From Prolixibacteraceae bacterium (GTDB lineage Bacteria > Bacteroidota > Bacteroidia > Bacteroidales > Prolixibacteraceae): DNA of 6,705 nt. The stretch spans positions 1 to 6,705 of the forward strand of contig DAIDJX010000187.1 in assembly GCA_027451165.1 (NCBI GenBank). Direction: 5' to 3'. Of the stretch, positions 1 through 6,093 are shown in pieces. Both the position numbers and the translations under genes were made by a program. The notes under the pieces are model-generated. The model saw only the letters and a list, made by a program, of their open reading frames with translations, was not told where the DNA came from and did no database searches. Each line of letters opens with the position of its first letter. Positions within the stretch are counted from its first letter, which is position 1.

Positions 1-1251
1 GACAGGGTGAAATTTGACATTTCTGCTGCCCGTTTCGGGTTCCTGGATAAGATTAACCTCAGGTTGGATCCCCTCAAACAGAATTTCGGTGACACCAAAC
101 ACCGGTGGCTGGATTATCAGTTGCTGGCTTCATCGCGCTACGGAGATTACTTCAAGAGTATTCTGAAGGCTTATCCTGAACAGACTACCTTACGCGAAAG
201 TGAATGGTTCGACAAAGTGAATATTCTGAGTTCGGCACGACCAAAACTTCCTGATATTGACTATGTCATCCCCACCTTTGAATGGCGGAAGACGCAGACC
301 CAGGATGCAGTGCGGCATCGCAGAATGGGTGGAGGGCTCCGTGTATGGCTCAAACGCCCCTGGTTCTCTTCCGGGGTTGATGAGATGCTGGCTGTCCTGC
401 TGCCATCGGCAAAAGCTTCCCCGGGAATGGTTACCGCCATGATGGTTGCCAAACCGGCCTACACCGACTTATTTACCCACTGGGCCATGGACCCCATTAT
501 CACTTCTGTTCCTCCGGAAAATCCCTCGCCTGCCTTTGGTGATTTCAGAATGAATCCCATTAAGGATGAGAACCTGCAATACCCGGGACAGGCCACCCTC
601 AGGGCGGATATCGCCGCCTACCCGGTCCATTTTGATGAAGAAAAACAACAATGGTACTGCGACCTGGCCATCGACCCGAAACAAATGTACTTCCCGTTTG
701 TAAGGCTTGCCCTGGCCCGTTACCAGCCTTATTCGGTAAAAAAGGCAGCTGAAGATGTCTGCCTCTCTCCCACCGTACTATCCACCTTTATCCAACTGGT
801 GCCGGAAAGACAGACAACCCTCCGTTTCACCAGTGATGACAAGAATTCCAGGTTCACTTTAACCATCGAAGGCACCATTTACAATGAAAGGATGATGGCT
901 AAGTTCGGAAATGTGAACTTCCTGCGCATCAGCTTTATTGACAGTCAGATTGCCCAGCCTATTTTCGGGCTTATTGATGACGGGAACAATACGAAGGAAC
1001 TCGAGGATGAAGGAATAGAAATCACCATCACCCAGAGTCATGTTTCCAACAACCGGTATACCATTACCAAAGAGGTCAGGTTACCCCGCGAATACAAGAC
1101 CAAACCCTTCCAGGTCATCATTGAGGAATACGAACGGGGACCCTCCCGGATTGCCGGTCTGGACAAGGAATACCAGGAGCGGGTGGTACAATCGGAAGAA
1201 ACCGACCGGCTGATCTATGCCGATGTCATCAAGATCAACGAAATAAAGTAA
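1..1251 (+). CDS. C-terminal part of a large uncharacterised protein, possibly linked to a contractile injection (phage-tail-like) cluster
   Basis: The reading frame is open to the left edge and ends with TAA at 1249-1251. A GTG at 7 is the first possible start, but it has no ribosome site in view and the two codons before it are also open, so I treat the gene as 5'-truncated with at least 416 codons present. I cannot assign a function. No signal peptide, membrane segment or catalytic motif is evident. Counting from the GTG, visible landmarks are a VIPTFEW stretch followed by a basic, glycine-rich GGGLRVWLKRPWFSSG stretch (residues 88-123), a YFPFVRLALARYQPYSV stretch (228-244), an SPTVLSTFIQLVPER stretch (254-268), and a beta-rich, charged C-terminus with EEYERGPSR near 373. 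From memory, similar phrases occur in very large proteins encoded beside extracellular contractile injection or phage-tail-like clusters; that link is unverified. The gene converges on the decarboxylase operon and its stop codon forms the first bases of a tandem hairpin array. Confidence 0.6.
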   Translation, partial: DRVKFDISAARFGFLDKINLRLDPLKQNFGDTKHRWLDYQLLASSRYGDYFKSILKAYPEQTTLRESEWFDKVNILSSARPKLPDIDYVIPTFEWRKTQTQDAVRHRRMGGGLRVWLKRPWFSSGVDEMLAVLLPSAKASPGMVTAMMVAKPAYTDLFTHWAMDPIITSVPPENPSPAFGDFRMNPIKDENLQYPGQATLRADIAAYPVHFDEEKQQWYCDLAIDPKQMYFPFVRLALARYQPYSVKKAAEDVCLSPTVLSTFIQLVPERQTTLRFTSDDKNSRFTLTIEGTIYNERMMAKFGNVNFLRISFIDSQIAQPIFGLIDDGNNTKELEDEGIEITITQSHVSNNRYTITKEVRLPREYKTKPFQVIIEEYERGPSRIAGLDKEYQERVVQSEETDRLIYADVIKINEIK

Positions 1252-1344
1252 GGGCGATGTTATATCGTCGCCCCATTATGTAAGGGAGATGTTATATCGT
1301 CGCCCCATTATGTATGGGCGATGTTATATCGTCGCCCCATTTAG
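1249..1344. repeat. Three tandem 32-nt hairpin-forming units between convergent genes
   Basis: The units are 1249-1280, 1281-1312 and 1313-1344, directly adjoining without spacers. Units 1 and 2 differ at one base (C1255 versus A1287); unit 3 differs from unit 1 at three positions. Each carries a hairpin core, at 1252-1273, 1284-1305 and 1316-1337. In units 1 and 3 the stem is GGGCGA/TCGCCC, extended on the + strand RNA by a U-G wobble and a G-C pair. On the - strand RNA the wobble becomes an A-C mismatch, so folding favours the transcript of the + strand gene. In unit 2 the change at 1287 breaks one stem pair. The TAA stop of the + strand gene is the first three bases of unit 1. No U-tract follows the hairpins, so they are not textbook intrinsic terminators, but they could end or protect transcripts. 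A REP-type mobile palindrome family is another possibility. Confidence 0.85.
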
Positions 1345-1370
1345 TATGGGCGTATGATTATACGCCCGTA
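1345..1370. repeat. Perfect hairpin of a different sequence ending the tandem array
   Basis: GGGCGTAT (1348-1355), loop GATT (1356-1359) and ATACGCCC (1360-1367) form a perfect 8-bp stem. It extends by T1347-G1368 wobble, A1346-T1369 and T1345-A1370. The GGGCG/CGCCC base and the preceding TATGGG match the neighbouring 32-nt units, but the upper stem differs while still pairing. It lies two bases past the stop codon of the oadB gene (TGA on the - strand, 1375-1373), so it may protect the 3' end of the operon mRNA or help termination. No U-tract follows on either strand. It resembles REP-like intergenic palindromes that I recall from environmental Bacteroidetes genomes. Confidence 0.75.
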
Positions 1371-1372
1371 CA

Positions 1373-2533
1373 TCAGGCCAAAAATGACAATAATATCCCC
1401 GCCGCCACTGCGCTGCCGATAACGCCGGCCACATTGGGCCCCATGGCATGCATCAGCAGGTGATTGGTTTTGTCGTATTGCAAACCCACGACCTGTGAAA
1501 CACGGGCACTGTGGGGTACTGCCGACACGCCGGCATTTCCAATCAGCGGGTTGATTTTGTTACCCTCCTTCAGAAACAGGTTGAATATTTTTACGAACAT
1601 GACACCACCGATAGTGGCAATGGCAAAAGACAGGGCCCCTAACACAAATATTCCAACCGATTTAACAGTGAGGAAAGTAGTGGCCTGTGTAGAGGCTCCA
1701 ACTGTCAACCCGATCAAAATGGTCACAATGTCAATCATTGGTCCTTTGGCAGTATCCGCCAACCTTTTGGTCACCCCCGATTCCTTTAAAAGATTTCCGA
1801 AGAAAAGCATTCCCAGCAGGGGGATAGCGCTCGGGACAATCGCGGTGGTAAGGATCATCCCGGCGATGGCAAAAATGATCTTTTCTTTTTTGGAAACGAC
1901 CCGGGCAGGCTTCATCCTGATCAGCCGTTCTTTTTTGGTTGTCAGGAGCCGCATGATCGGAGGCTGGATTACGGGGACCAGTGCCATATAGGAATAGGCA
2001 GAAACAGCAATGGCTCCCAGCAGGTCAGGGGCAAGTTTGGAGGTAAGGAAGATGGCCGTCGGACCATCGGCCCCCCCGATAATTCCGATGGAACCGGCTT
2101 CAGTCGGGCTGAATCCCAACGCCAGGGCCAGGCAATAAGCGCCAAATATTCCCAACTGGGCTGCCGCCCCGACCAGGATCAGTTTCGGATTGGAGATCAG
2201 GGCCGAAAAGTCGGTCATTGCCCCGATACCAAGAAAAATCAGCGGCGGATAAACCCCATAGCGGACCCCAAAATAGAGGAAATTCATCACACTGCCATGT
2301 TCATAGATCCCTATTTCGTATCCGGGAGCAAATGCAATATTTCCCACGAGTATGCCAAACCCGATCGGAACCAGTAACATAGGTTCGAAACCTTTGGCAA
2401 TGGCCAGATAAATAAATAAGAGACCTACACCAATCATCACCACATGCCCGACGGTAAGATTGGCAAACGCAGTGTAAGAAAGAAACTGACTGACGTGGTC
2501 AACTACAAAATGATAAAAACCTGAATTCTCCAT
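1373..2533 (-). CDS. oadB: Na+-translocating methylmalonyl-CoA decarboxylase, beta subunit (carboxybiotin decarboxylase/ion pump)
   Basis: 386 residues, a typical length for the OadB/MmdB/GcdB family. This integral membrane subunit decarboxylates carboxybiotin and uses the energy to export Na+. The sequence is strongly hydrophobic with roughly nine or more membrane segments. Family hallmarks are present: GGADGPTAIF (153-162) holds D156, matching the essential Asp203 of Klebsiella OadB. The NPLIGNAGVSAVPHSAR stretch (328-344) places N328, G332, S337 and R344 at exactly the spacing of Klebsiella Asn373, Gly377, Ser382 and Arg389. The SAYSYMALVPVIQPPIMR segment (178-195) is also typical. It is the last gene of the operon. 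The ATG lies two bases after the biotin carrier stop, with a GGAG site 7 nt upstream, so the two are probably translationally coupled. The ion could in principle differ, but the intact residues favour Na+. mmdB is the equivalent name in Propionigenium and Veillonella. Confidence 0.96.
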   Translation of the reverse strand: MENSGFYHFVVDHVSQFLSYTAFANLTVGHVVMIGVGLLFIYLAIAKGFEPMLLVPIGFGILVGNIAFAPGYEIGIYEHGSVMNFLYFGVRYGVYPPLIFLGIGAMTDFSALISNPKLILVGAAAQLGIFGAYCLALALGFSPTEAGSIGIIGGADGPTAIFLTSKLAPDLLGAIAVSAYSYMALVPVIQPPIMRLLTTKKERLIRMKPARVVSKKEKIIFAIAGMILTTAIVPSAIPLLGMLFFGNLLKESGVTKRLADTAKGPMIDIVTILIGLTVGASTQATTFLTVKSVGIFVLGALSFAIATIGGVMFVKIFNLFLKEGNKINPLIGNAGVSAVPHSARVSQVVGLQYDKTNHLLMHAMGPNVAGVIGSAVAAGILLSFLA

Positions 2534-2535
2534 AG

Positions 2536-2979
2536 TTAATCTCCGATTACGATTAGAATTTCACCTTCCATTACGGAGTCTCCCTTTTGCTTGTTAATCA
2601 ATACAATCTTCCCTGCCTTGTCAGCTTCAATGTTATTCTCCATTTTCATGGCCTCAAGAACCAGAAGTTTCTGACCAATTCTTATCATATCGCCTTCTTT
2701 GACAAGAATGTCTATGATTACCCCTGGCAGCGGGGATTTGATATTTCCGGAGCCTTTGGGTGCATTCGGAGGACTGGTTCTGGCCTGTGAGGGGACATTA
2801 TCAGTCGCAGGTACCGCTACGGTGCGCACCAATCTGGGTGTTTTCACAGGATTAAGGACTTTGTTGACTTCTACGTAATATTTTGTACCATTAATTTCGA
2901 TTTCAGCCACATTGTCTTCAACACTCAGGATTTCAGTCTCATAGCTGTTGCCATTTATTGTAAATTTGAACTTTTTCAT
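2536..2979 (-). CDS. mmdC: Biotin carboxyl carrier subunit of methylmalonyl-CoA decarboxylase
   Basis: 147 residues. The biotin carrier swings the carboxyl group from the carboxyltransferase (MmdA) to the membrane beta subunit. The C-terminal half (about 78-147) is a biotinyl/lipoyl domain with the motif VLEAMKMENN; K112 is the biotinylation site, 35 residues from the C-terminus, the usual distance. Residues 1-42 form a small beta-rich N-terminal region (KFTINGNSYETEI...EINGTKYYVEV) typical of these carriers. Residues about 55-78 are a Pro/Ala/Ser/Thr-rich flexible linker, shorter than in many relatives. The start ATG is 9 nt after the OadG-like gene's stop, without a visible Shine-Dalgarno. 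Its place between the OadG-like and beta genes, plus the absence of a biotin carboxylase, argues for a decarboxylase carrier rather than an acetyl- or propionyl-CoA carboxylase carrier. Confidence 0.95.
   Translation of the reverse strand: MKKFKFTINGNSYETEILSVEDNVAEIEINGTKYYVEVNKVLNPVKTPRLVRTVAVPATDNVPSQARTSPPNAPKGSGNIKSPLPGVIIDILVKEGDMIRIGQKLLVLEAMKMENNIEADKAGKIVLINKQKGDSVMEGEILIVIGD
2541..2544 (-). promoter_or_regulatory. Shine-Dalgarno GGAG for oadB, inside the end of the biotin carrier gene
   Basis: On the - strand GGAG falls in the final Gly-Asp codons of the biotin carrier gene, 7 nt before the oadB ATG at 2533. It is the only clear Shine-Dalgarno among the operon's genes. Starts of mce, mmdA, the OadG-like gene and the biotin carrier have A-rich or unremarkable leaders, as is common in Bacteroidetes. 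This supports the chosen oadB start and suggests coupled translation. Confidence 0.65.
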
Positions 2980-2988
2980 TTTTGGTTA

Positions 2989-3906
2989 CTATTTGGGTAA
3001 TCTGTTTAAACCATAAATTTTTGAGCTCCAGGGTGAATAGGTCCGGGAAACCTTGTTGATGGTAAGAATGGCATTCTCGGTATCGTGAAGCTCAACTGAA
3101 TAAAGGTAAAGTGTCATGGCAATGGCGGCATTTAATTCTCCTGATAATTCCAGACCTGCCGTATCATCGCCTCCGGCCCAGGTTTGCGTACCTGTTTTAG
3201 CCCTGATTTTTGCACGTGACTGCCGTTGTTTTTTGACATCAATGCCGATCACTTTAACCAGATATTTAAAAAACAGGAATAAGAGGGCAAGTGCGACAAA
3301 TACAATTGACATGGCAATTACAGTCATTCCCAGTCCTGAAGGGTCCATCTGCATGAACAACTCACCCGAAGTAACTTTATCAGAGGTATCATTGTTGGCG
3401 TTTGGTGTTGATTTTTCAAGATTGCTCCAAGCAGAGCCGCCATCTGCAATACGGCCATAGGTCACGTTACGCAATACGGTGCGCGGGATGCTTACCGAAT
3501 CTATCAGGGTCCGGCCATTGACATCGAAGAGCGCAATTGTTTTTCCTTCCCTGAGAGAAAAATTGAGATGCAAAATACCCCGGGTCGGCATGTTATCAGC
3601 CCAAAATACCACATAGCTCCGGGGAGGGATCCGCGTTACCGGCTGTCCTGCAGCAATCTTGTACTTCGCAGGCACGGAAAGGTCATCCGTCAGGTAGAGA
3701 CCCCCTATGTCAACAGTATTGAAAGCTGTGTTGAAAATTTCAATCCAGGGGCTGTGCTCTCCAAAATCATCCACATAGTTTGAATCGTTGTAGACAAGAA
3801 ATTCGTTGATCCTAAGGTCAACGGCACTTTGTGCATGCAACCCACCTGCTCCGGTAAAAATCATTAAAAGGAAAACCGGAATTGTTTTAAAACTTATAAA
3901 TCGCAT
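2989..3906 (-). CDS. OadG-type (gamma/delta) membrane subunit of the decarboxylase fused to an exported lamin-tail domain
   Basis: 305 residues, far longer than classical OadG/MmdD (about 80-120). Residues 1-26 are a signal peptide (hydrophobic VFLLMIFTGA, likely cut near HAQ-S). Residues about 30-170 look like a lamin-tail domain (LTD): INEFLVYND, PWIEIFNTAFNTVDIGGLYL, IPPRSYVVFWAD, LHLNFSLREGKTIAL and a closing GRIADGGSAW...STPNANN. A single membrane helix spans about 193-218, followed by a basic KKQRQSRAKIRAK stretch (positive-inside) and a cytoplasmic tail with AAIAMTLYLY and YSPWSSKIYGLNRLPK, which I associate with Bacteroidetes OadG-like proteins. The predicted topology puts the LTD outside the cytoplasmic membrane and the OadG tail inside, where the small subunit ties the carboxyltransferase to the beta pump. 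Position between mmdA and the biotin carrier gene matches mmdD in the Propionigenium order mmdADCB. LTD function here is unknown; protein, envelope or nucleic-acid contact are possibilities. The start follows the mmdA stop by 11 nt and is fixed by the signal peptide. Confidence 0.82.
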   Translation of the reverse strand: MRFISFKTIPVFLLMIFTGAGGLHAQSAVDLRINEFLVYNDSNYVDDFGEHSPWIEIFNTAFNTVDIGGLYLTDDLSVPAKYKIAAGQPVTRIPPRSYVVFWADNMPTRGILHLNFSLREGKTIALFDVNGRTLIDSVSIPRTVLRNVTYGRIADGGSAWSNLEKSTPNANNDTSDKVTSGELFMQMDPSGLGMTVIAMSIVFVALALLFLFFKYLVKVIGIDVKKQRQSRAKIRAKTGTQTWAGGDDTAGLELSGELNAAIAMTLYLYSVELHDTENAILTINKVSRTYSPWSSKIYGLNRLPK

Positions 3907-3917
3907 GATAGGTGATT

Positions 3918-5477
3918 TTACAGTGGAAGATTGGAATGTTTTTTAGGAGGATTCACATCCTTTTTCGTAGCCAGCGCTTGTAACGCCCTGATAATCCTGA
4001 ACCGTGTATTCCGGGGTTCAATAACATCATCGATGTAACCGAACCTGGCAGCATTGTATGGATTTGCAAATTCATTCTTATATTCTTCCTCCGATTTTGC
4101 AATGAAGGCTGCCTGTTCAGAAGGATCAGCAATACTCTTTATTTCTTTGCTTTTAAGAATTTCAATTGCTCCTTTGGGTCCCATAACGGCAATCTCAGCT
4201 GTGGGCCAGGCATAATTGATATCGCCGCGAAGATGCTTTGAACTCATCACACAATATGCCCCGCCATATGCTTTTCTGAGGATGATGGTGATTTTCGGCA
4301 CCGTTGCTTCTCCATAAGCAAAAAGCAGCTTGGCCCCGTGAACAATGATCCCCCCATACTCCTGGGCTGTTCCCGGCAGAAAGCCCGGTACATCCTCCAG
4401 GGTAACAATCGGAATATTGAAAGCATCACAGAAACGAACAAAACGGGCTGCTTTGCGCGAAGCGTTTATATCAAGAACACCGGCAAGATACGCCGGCTGA
4501 TTGGCCACAATACCCACTGAAGTGCCGTTAAACCTGGCAAATCCGATAATGATGTTCGGGGCATAATACCGGTGGACTTCCATGAATTCATTATTGTCGA
4601 CAATGGAATGAATGATATCTTTAACGTCGTATGGTTTATTCGGATTGTCGGGAATGATCTCATTCAGGGCATCTTCCAGCCTGTCGATGGGATCATCACA
4701 GGCTACCAGCGGGGCTTCTTCCAGGTTATTCTGAGGAAGGTAAGACAACAGTTTACGGATCAGCAGGATTCCCTCCTGTTCATCCTCAGCCACAAAGTGA
4801 GTGACCCCTGATTTGGAACCATGCACCGTTGCCCCACCCAGTTGCTCATCTGTAACAATTTCCCCTGTCACGGTCTTGACTACCTTGGGACCAGTGACAA
4901 ACATGTAGGAAGTATTCTTGCTCATGACAATAAAGTCGGTAAGGGCCGGAGAATATACAGCTCCACCGGCACAGGGTCCGAAGATGGCTGAAATCTGCGG
5001 GATTACACCCGAAGCCATGATATTCCGCTGAAAGATTTCGGCGTAACCGGCCAAAGAGGTGACTCCCTCCTGGATTCGTGCTCCGCCGGAATCGTTGATC
5101 CCGATTACCGGAGCCCCGACCTTCATGGCCGCATCCATCACCTTACAGATTTTCAAGGCAAAAGTTTCAGACAGGGAGCCTCCGAAAACGGTGAAATCCT
5201 GTGAAAAAACATATACCAACCGGCCATCAATGGTTCCGTATCCTGTGACAACCCCGTCGCCCAGAAACTTGGATTCTTCCATGTCAAAACTGGTACAGCG
5301 ATGGGTGACAAACATATCAAACTCTTCAAAGCTACCTTCGTCGAGCAGCAGTTCAATCCTTTCCCGTGCTGTTAATTTTCCCTTTTCGCGCTGCTTGTCT
5401 ATTCTTTTCTGACCACCGCCCAGCTTGGCTTGGACGCGTAGGTCAATCAGTTGTTTGACTTTATCCTGGTTGTTCAT
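3918..5477 (-). CDS. mmdA: Methylmalonyl-CoA decarboxylase alpha subunit (carboxyltransferase; PccB-like)
   Basis: 519 residues, the normal length. It transfers the carboxyl group of (S)-methylmalonyl-CoA to biotin on the carrier protein, releasing propionyl-CoA, on the cytoplasmic face of the membrane complex. It has the two crotonase-like halves of carboxyltransferases: an N-terminal half with GGGQKRIDKQREKGKLTARER (20-40), NDSGGARIQEG (128-138) and GPCAGGAVYSPALTDF (167-182), and a C-terminal half with PGFLPGTAQEYGGIIVHGAKLL (364-385), RKAYGGAYCVMSSKHLRGD (401-419) and WPTAEIAVMGPKGA (424-437). These form the acyl-CoA and biotin sites and the oxyanion holes. By sequence alone it could be the beta subunit of propionyl-CoA carboxylase. 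The neighbouring OadG-like, carrier and beta pump genes, with no biotin carboxylase, favour the decarboxylase. Cys409 occupies the position that is Asp422 in Streptomyces PccB, a known substrate-selectivity site. The leader lacks a Shine-Dalgarno. Confidence 0.94.
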   Translation of the reverse strand: MNNQDKVKQLIDLRVQAKLGGGQKRIDKQREKGKLTARERIELLLDEGSFEEFDMFVTHRCTSFDMEESKFLGDGVVTGYGTIDGRLVYVFSQDFTVFGGSLSETFALKICKVMDAAMKVGAPVIGINDSGGARIQEGVTSLAGYAEIFQRNIMASGVIPQISAIFGPCAGGAVYSPALTDFIVMSKNTSYMFVTGPKVVKTVTGEIVTDEQLGGATVHGSKSGVTHFVAEDEQEGILLIRKLLSYLPQNNLEEAPLVACDDPIDRLEDALNEIIPDNPNKPYDVKDIIHSIVDNNEFMEVHRYYAPNIIIGFARFNGTSVGIVANQPAYLAGVLDINASRKAARFVRFCDAFNIPIVTLEDVPGFLPGTAQEYGGIIVHGAKLLFAYGEATVPKITIILRKAYGGAYCVMSSKHLRGDINYAWPTAEIAVMGPKGAIEILKSKEIKSIADPSEQAAFIAKSEEEYKNEFANPYNAARFGYIDDVIEPRNTRFRIIRALQALATKKDVNPPKKHSNLPL

Positions 5478-5499
5478 TTCAGTTGTTTTATTGGTTAAT

Positions 5500-5519
5500 C
5501 CCCAGGCTTAAGCCTGGGG
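5500..5519. repeat. Perfect 20-bp palindrome between mce and mmdA
   Basis: CCCCAGGCTTAAGCCTGGGG is its own reverse complement and lies in the 53-nt gap between the mce stop (5531) and the mmdA start (5477). As RNA it could form a GC-rich stem of up to about 8 bp with a small loop. On the - strand it is followed by ATTAACCAATAAAAC, which is not a U-tract, so it is unlikely to be a full terminator. It may tune mRNA stability or the ratio of mce to the decarboxylase. The sequence resembles intergenic REP-like palindromes recalled from environmental bacterial genomes. Confidence 0.8.
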
Positions 5520-5530
5520 TTGGCAAATAA

Positions 5531-5932
5531 TTATTCGGAGCAAAATTCCGTCAACACTCCGAAGGTGGATTTCGGGTGAAGGAACCCGATGTTCAATGCT
5601 TCTGCACCTTTCCGGGGAGCTTTATCGATCAGTCTGACCCCGGCTTCTTCCACCTGGTTGAGCGCTTCTGCTACGTTATCCACGCAGAATGCCAGGTGAT
5701 GGATTCCCTGCCCTTTATTGGCAATGAATTTTCCGATGGGCCCCTCAGAATCAGTAGATTCCAGCAACTCAATTTTGGTTTGACCCACTTTGAAAAATGC
5801 TGTTTTCACTTTCTGATCGGCAACTTCTTCTATGGCATAGCATTGCAAACCAAAAGCCTTCTCATAGAAAGCTATGGCTTCTTCCAGGTTTTCCACGGCA
5901 ATGCCGATGTGTTCAATGTGCGATATTTTCAT
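5531..5932 (-). CDS. mce: Methylmalonyl-CoA epimerase
   Basis: 133 residues, the standard size. It interconverts (R)- and (S)-methylmalonyl-CoA, linking methylmalonyl-CoA mutase to the decarboxylase. It is a VOC-fold protein with two paired beta-alpha-beta-beta-beta modules: HIEHIGIAVENLEEAIAFYEKAFGL (5-29) opens the first and GIHHLAFCVDNVAEAL (76-91) the second. Likely metal ligands are H8, E55 in the KIELLE strand, H78 or H79, and E129 in LTEF. The Propionibacterium enzyme uses His, Gln, His and Glu, so position 55 carries Glu instead of Gln if the alignment is right. The C-terminal KGAEALNIGFLHPKSTFGVLTE stretch is highly typical of the family. It is the first gene of the operon. The ATG at 5932 starts directly at the conserved beta strand, so no longer start is needed. 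The leader is A-rich with no Shine-Dalgarno. Confidence 0.95.
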   Translation of the reverse strand: MKISHIEHIGIAVENLEEAIAFYEKAFGLQCYAIEEVADQKVKTAFFKVGQTKIELLESTDSEGPIGKFIANKGQGIHHLAFCVDNVAEALNQVEEAGVRLIDKAPRKGAEALNIGFLHPKSTFGVLTEFCSE

Positions 5933-5987
5933 TTAATTTCTTTTTGAAATGGTTATTACGGAATTTTCGACTGATATTATTGAATGG

Positions 5988-5995
5988 CAAAAATA
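5988..5995 (-). promoter_or_regulatory. Candidate Bacteroidetes -7 promoter element for the mce-mmd operon
   Basis: On the - strand TATTTTTG (5995 down to 5988) matches the Bacteroidetes -7 consensus TAnnTTTG. It sits 55 nt before the mce ATG, in the only non-coding gap upstream of the operon, which would give a leader of about 45-50 nt. I see no convincing -33 TTG element at the right distance, so this is a candidate only. The rest of the 5933-6111 gap shows no riboswitch; in particular I find no cobalamin B12 box. Confidence 0.4.
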
Positions 5996-6061
5996 AAGAT
6001 CAGGGGTATAACAGAGCCTGACTTTCGTCATAAGGCCCAAATTGTTAATCTTTTATACGGT

Positions 6062-6093
6062 TCAAAATTAAAACCCTGCACGGAACAGCAGGG
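6062..6093 (-). terminator. Probable intrinsic terminator of the CoA-transferase gene
   Basis: Read on the - strand, CCCTGC (6093-6088), an 8-nt loop and GCAGGG (6079-6074) form a 6-bp GC-rich stem followed at once by TTTTAATTTTGA, a U-rich tract. It begins about 18 nt after the TAG stop of the CoA-transferase gene (6114-6112). This is the best intrinsic terminator in the window and would separate the CoA-transferase transcript from the mce operon. Its 5' stem arm is shared with the larger palindrome at 6083-6120, so the two structures cannot both form completely. Confidence 0.65.

Noticed and set aside
7..9. GTG as true start of the left-edge gene
   Set aside because: The frame is open to position 1 with no visible ribosome site, and the likely family has much longer proteins, so the gene most likely begins outside the window.
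1249..1344. Possible CRISPR array
   Set aside because: The 32-nt units adjoin without unique spacers and no cas gene is present; they are tandem hairpin repeats.
1464..1991. 175-residue open frame on the + strand
   Set aside because: It lies entirely antisense to oadB, whose protein matches its family along the full length; the + strand product has no recognisable features.
5059..5412. 117-residue + strand frame over mmdA, and similar small frames at 3116-3460, 4247-4441 and 4466-4663
   Set aside because: All are out-of-frame shadows of strongly conserved genes, without a ribosome site or recognisable product.
3918..5477. Propionyl-CoA carboxylase beta subunit instead of decarboxylase alpha subunit
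   Set aside because: Sequence alone cannot exclude it, but the adjacent OadG-like and beta ion-pump genes and lack of a biotin carboxylase make the decarboxylase the better call.
5576..5947. 123-residue open frame on the + strand over the mce gene
   Set aside because: It is antisense to a complete, well-conserved epimerase gene and is best explained as a shadow frame.
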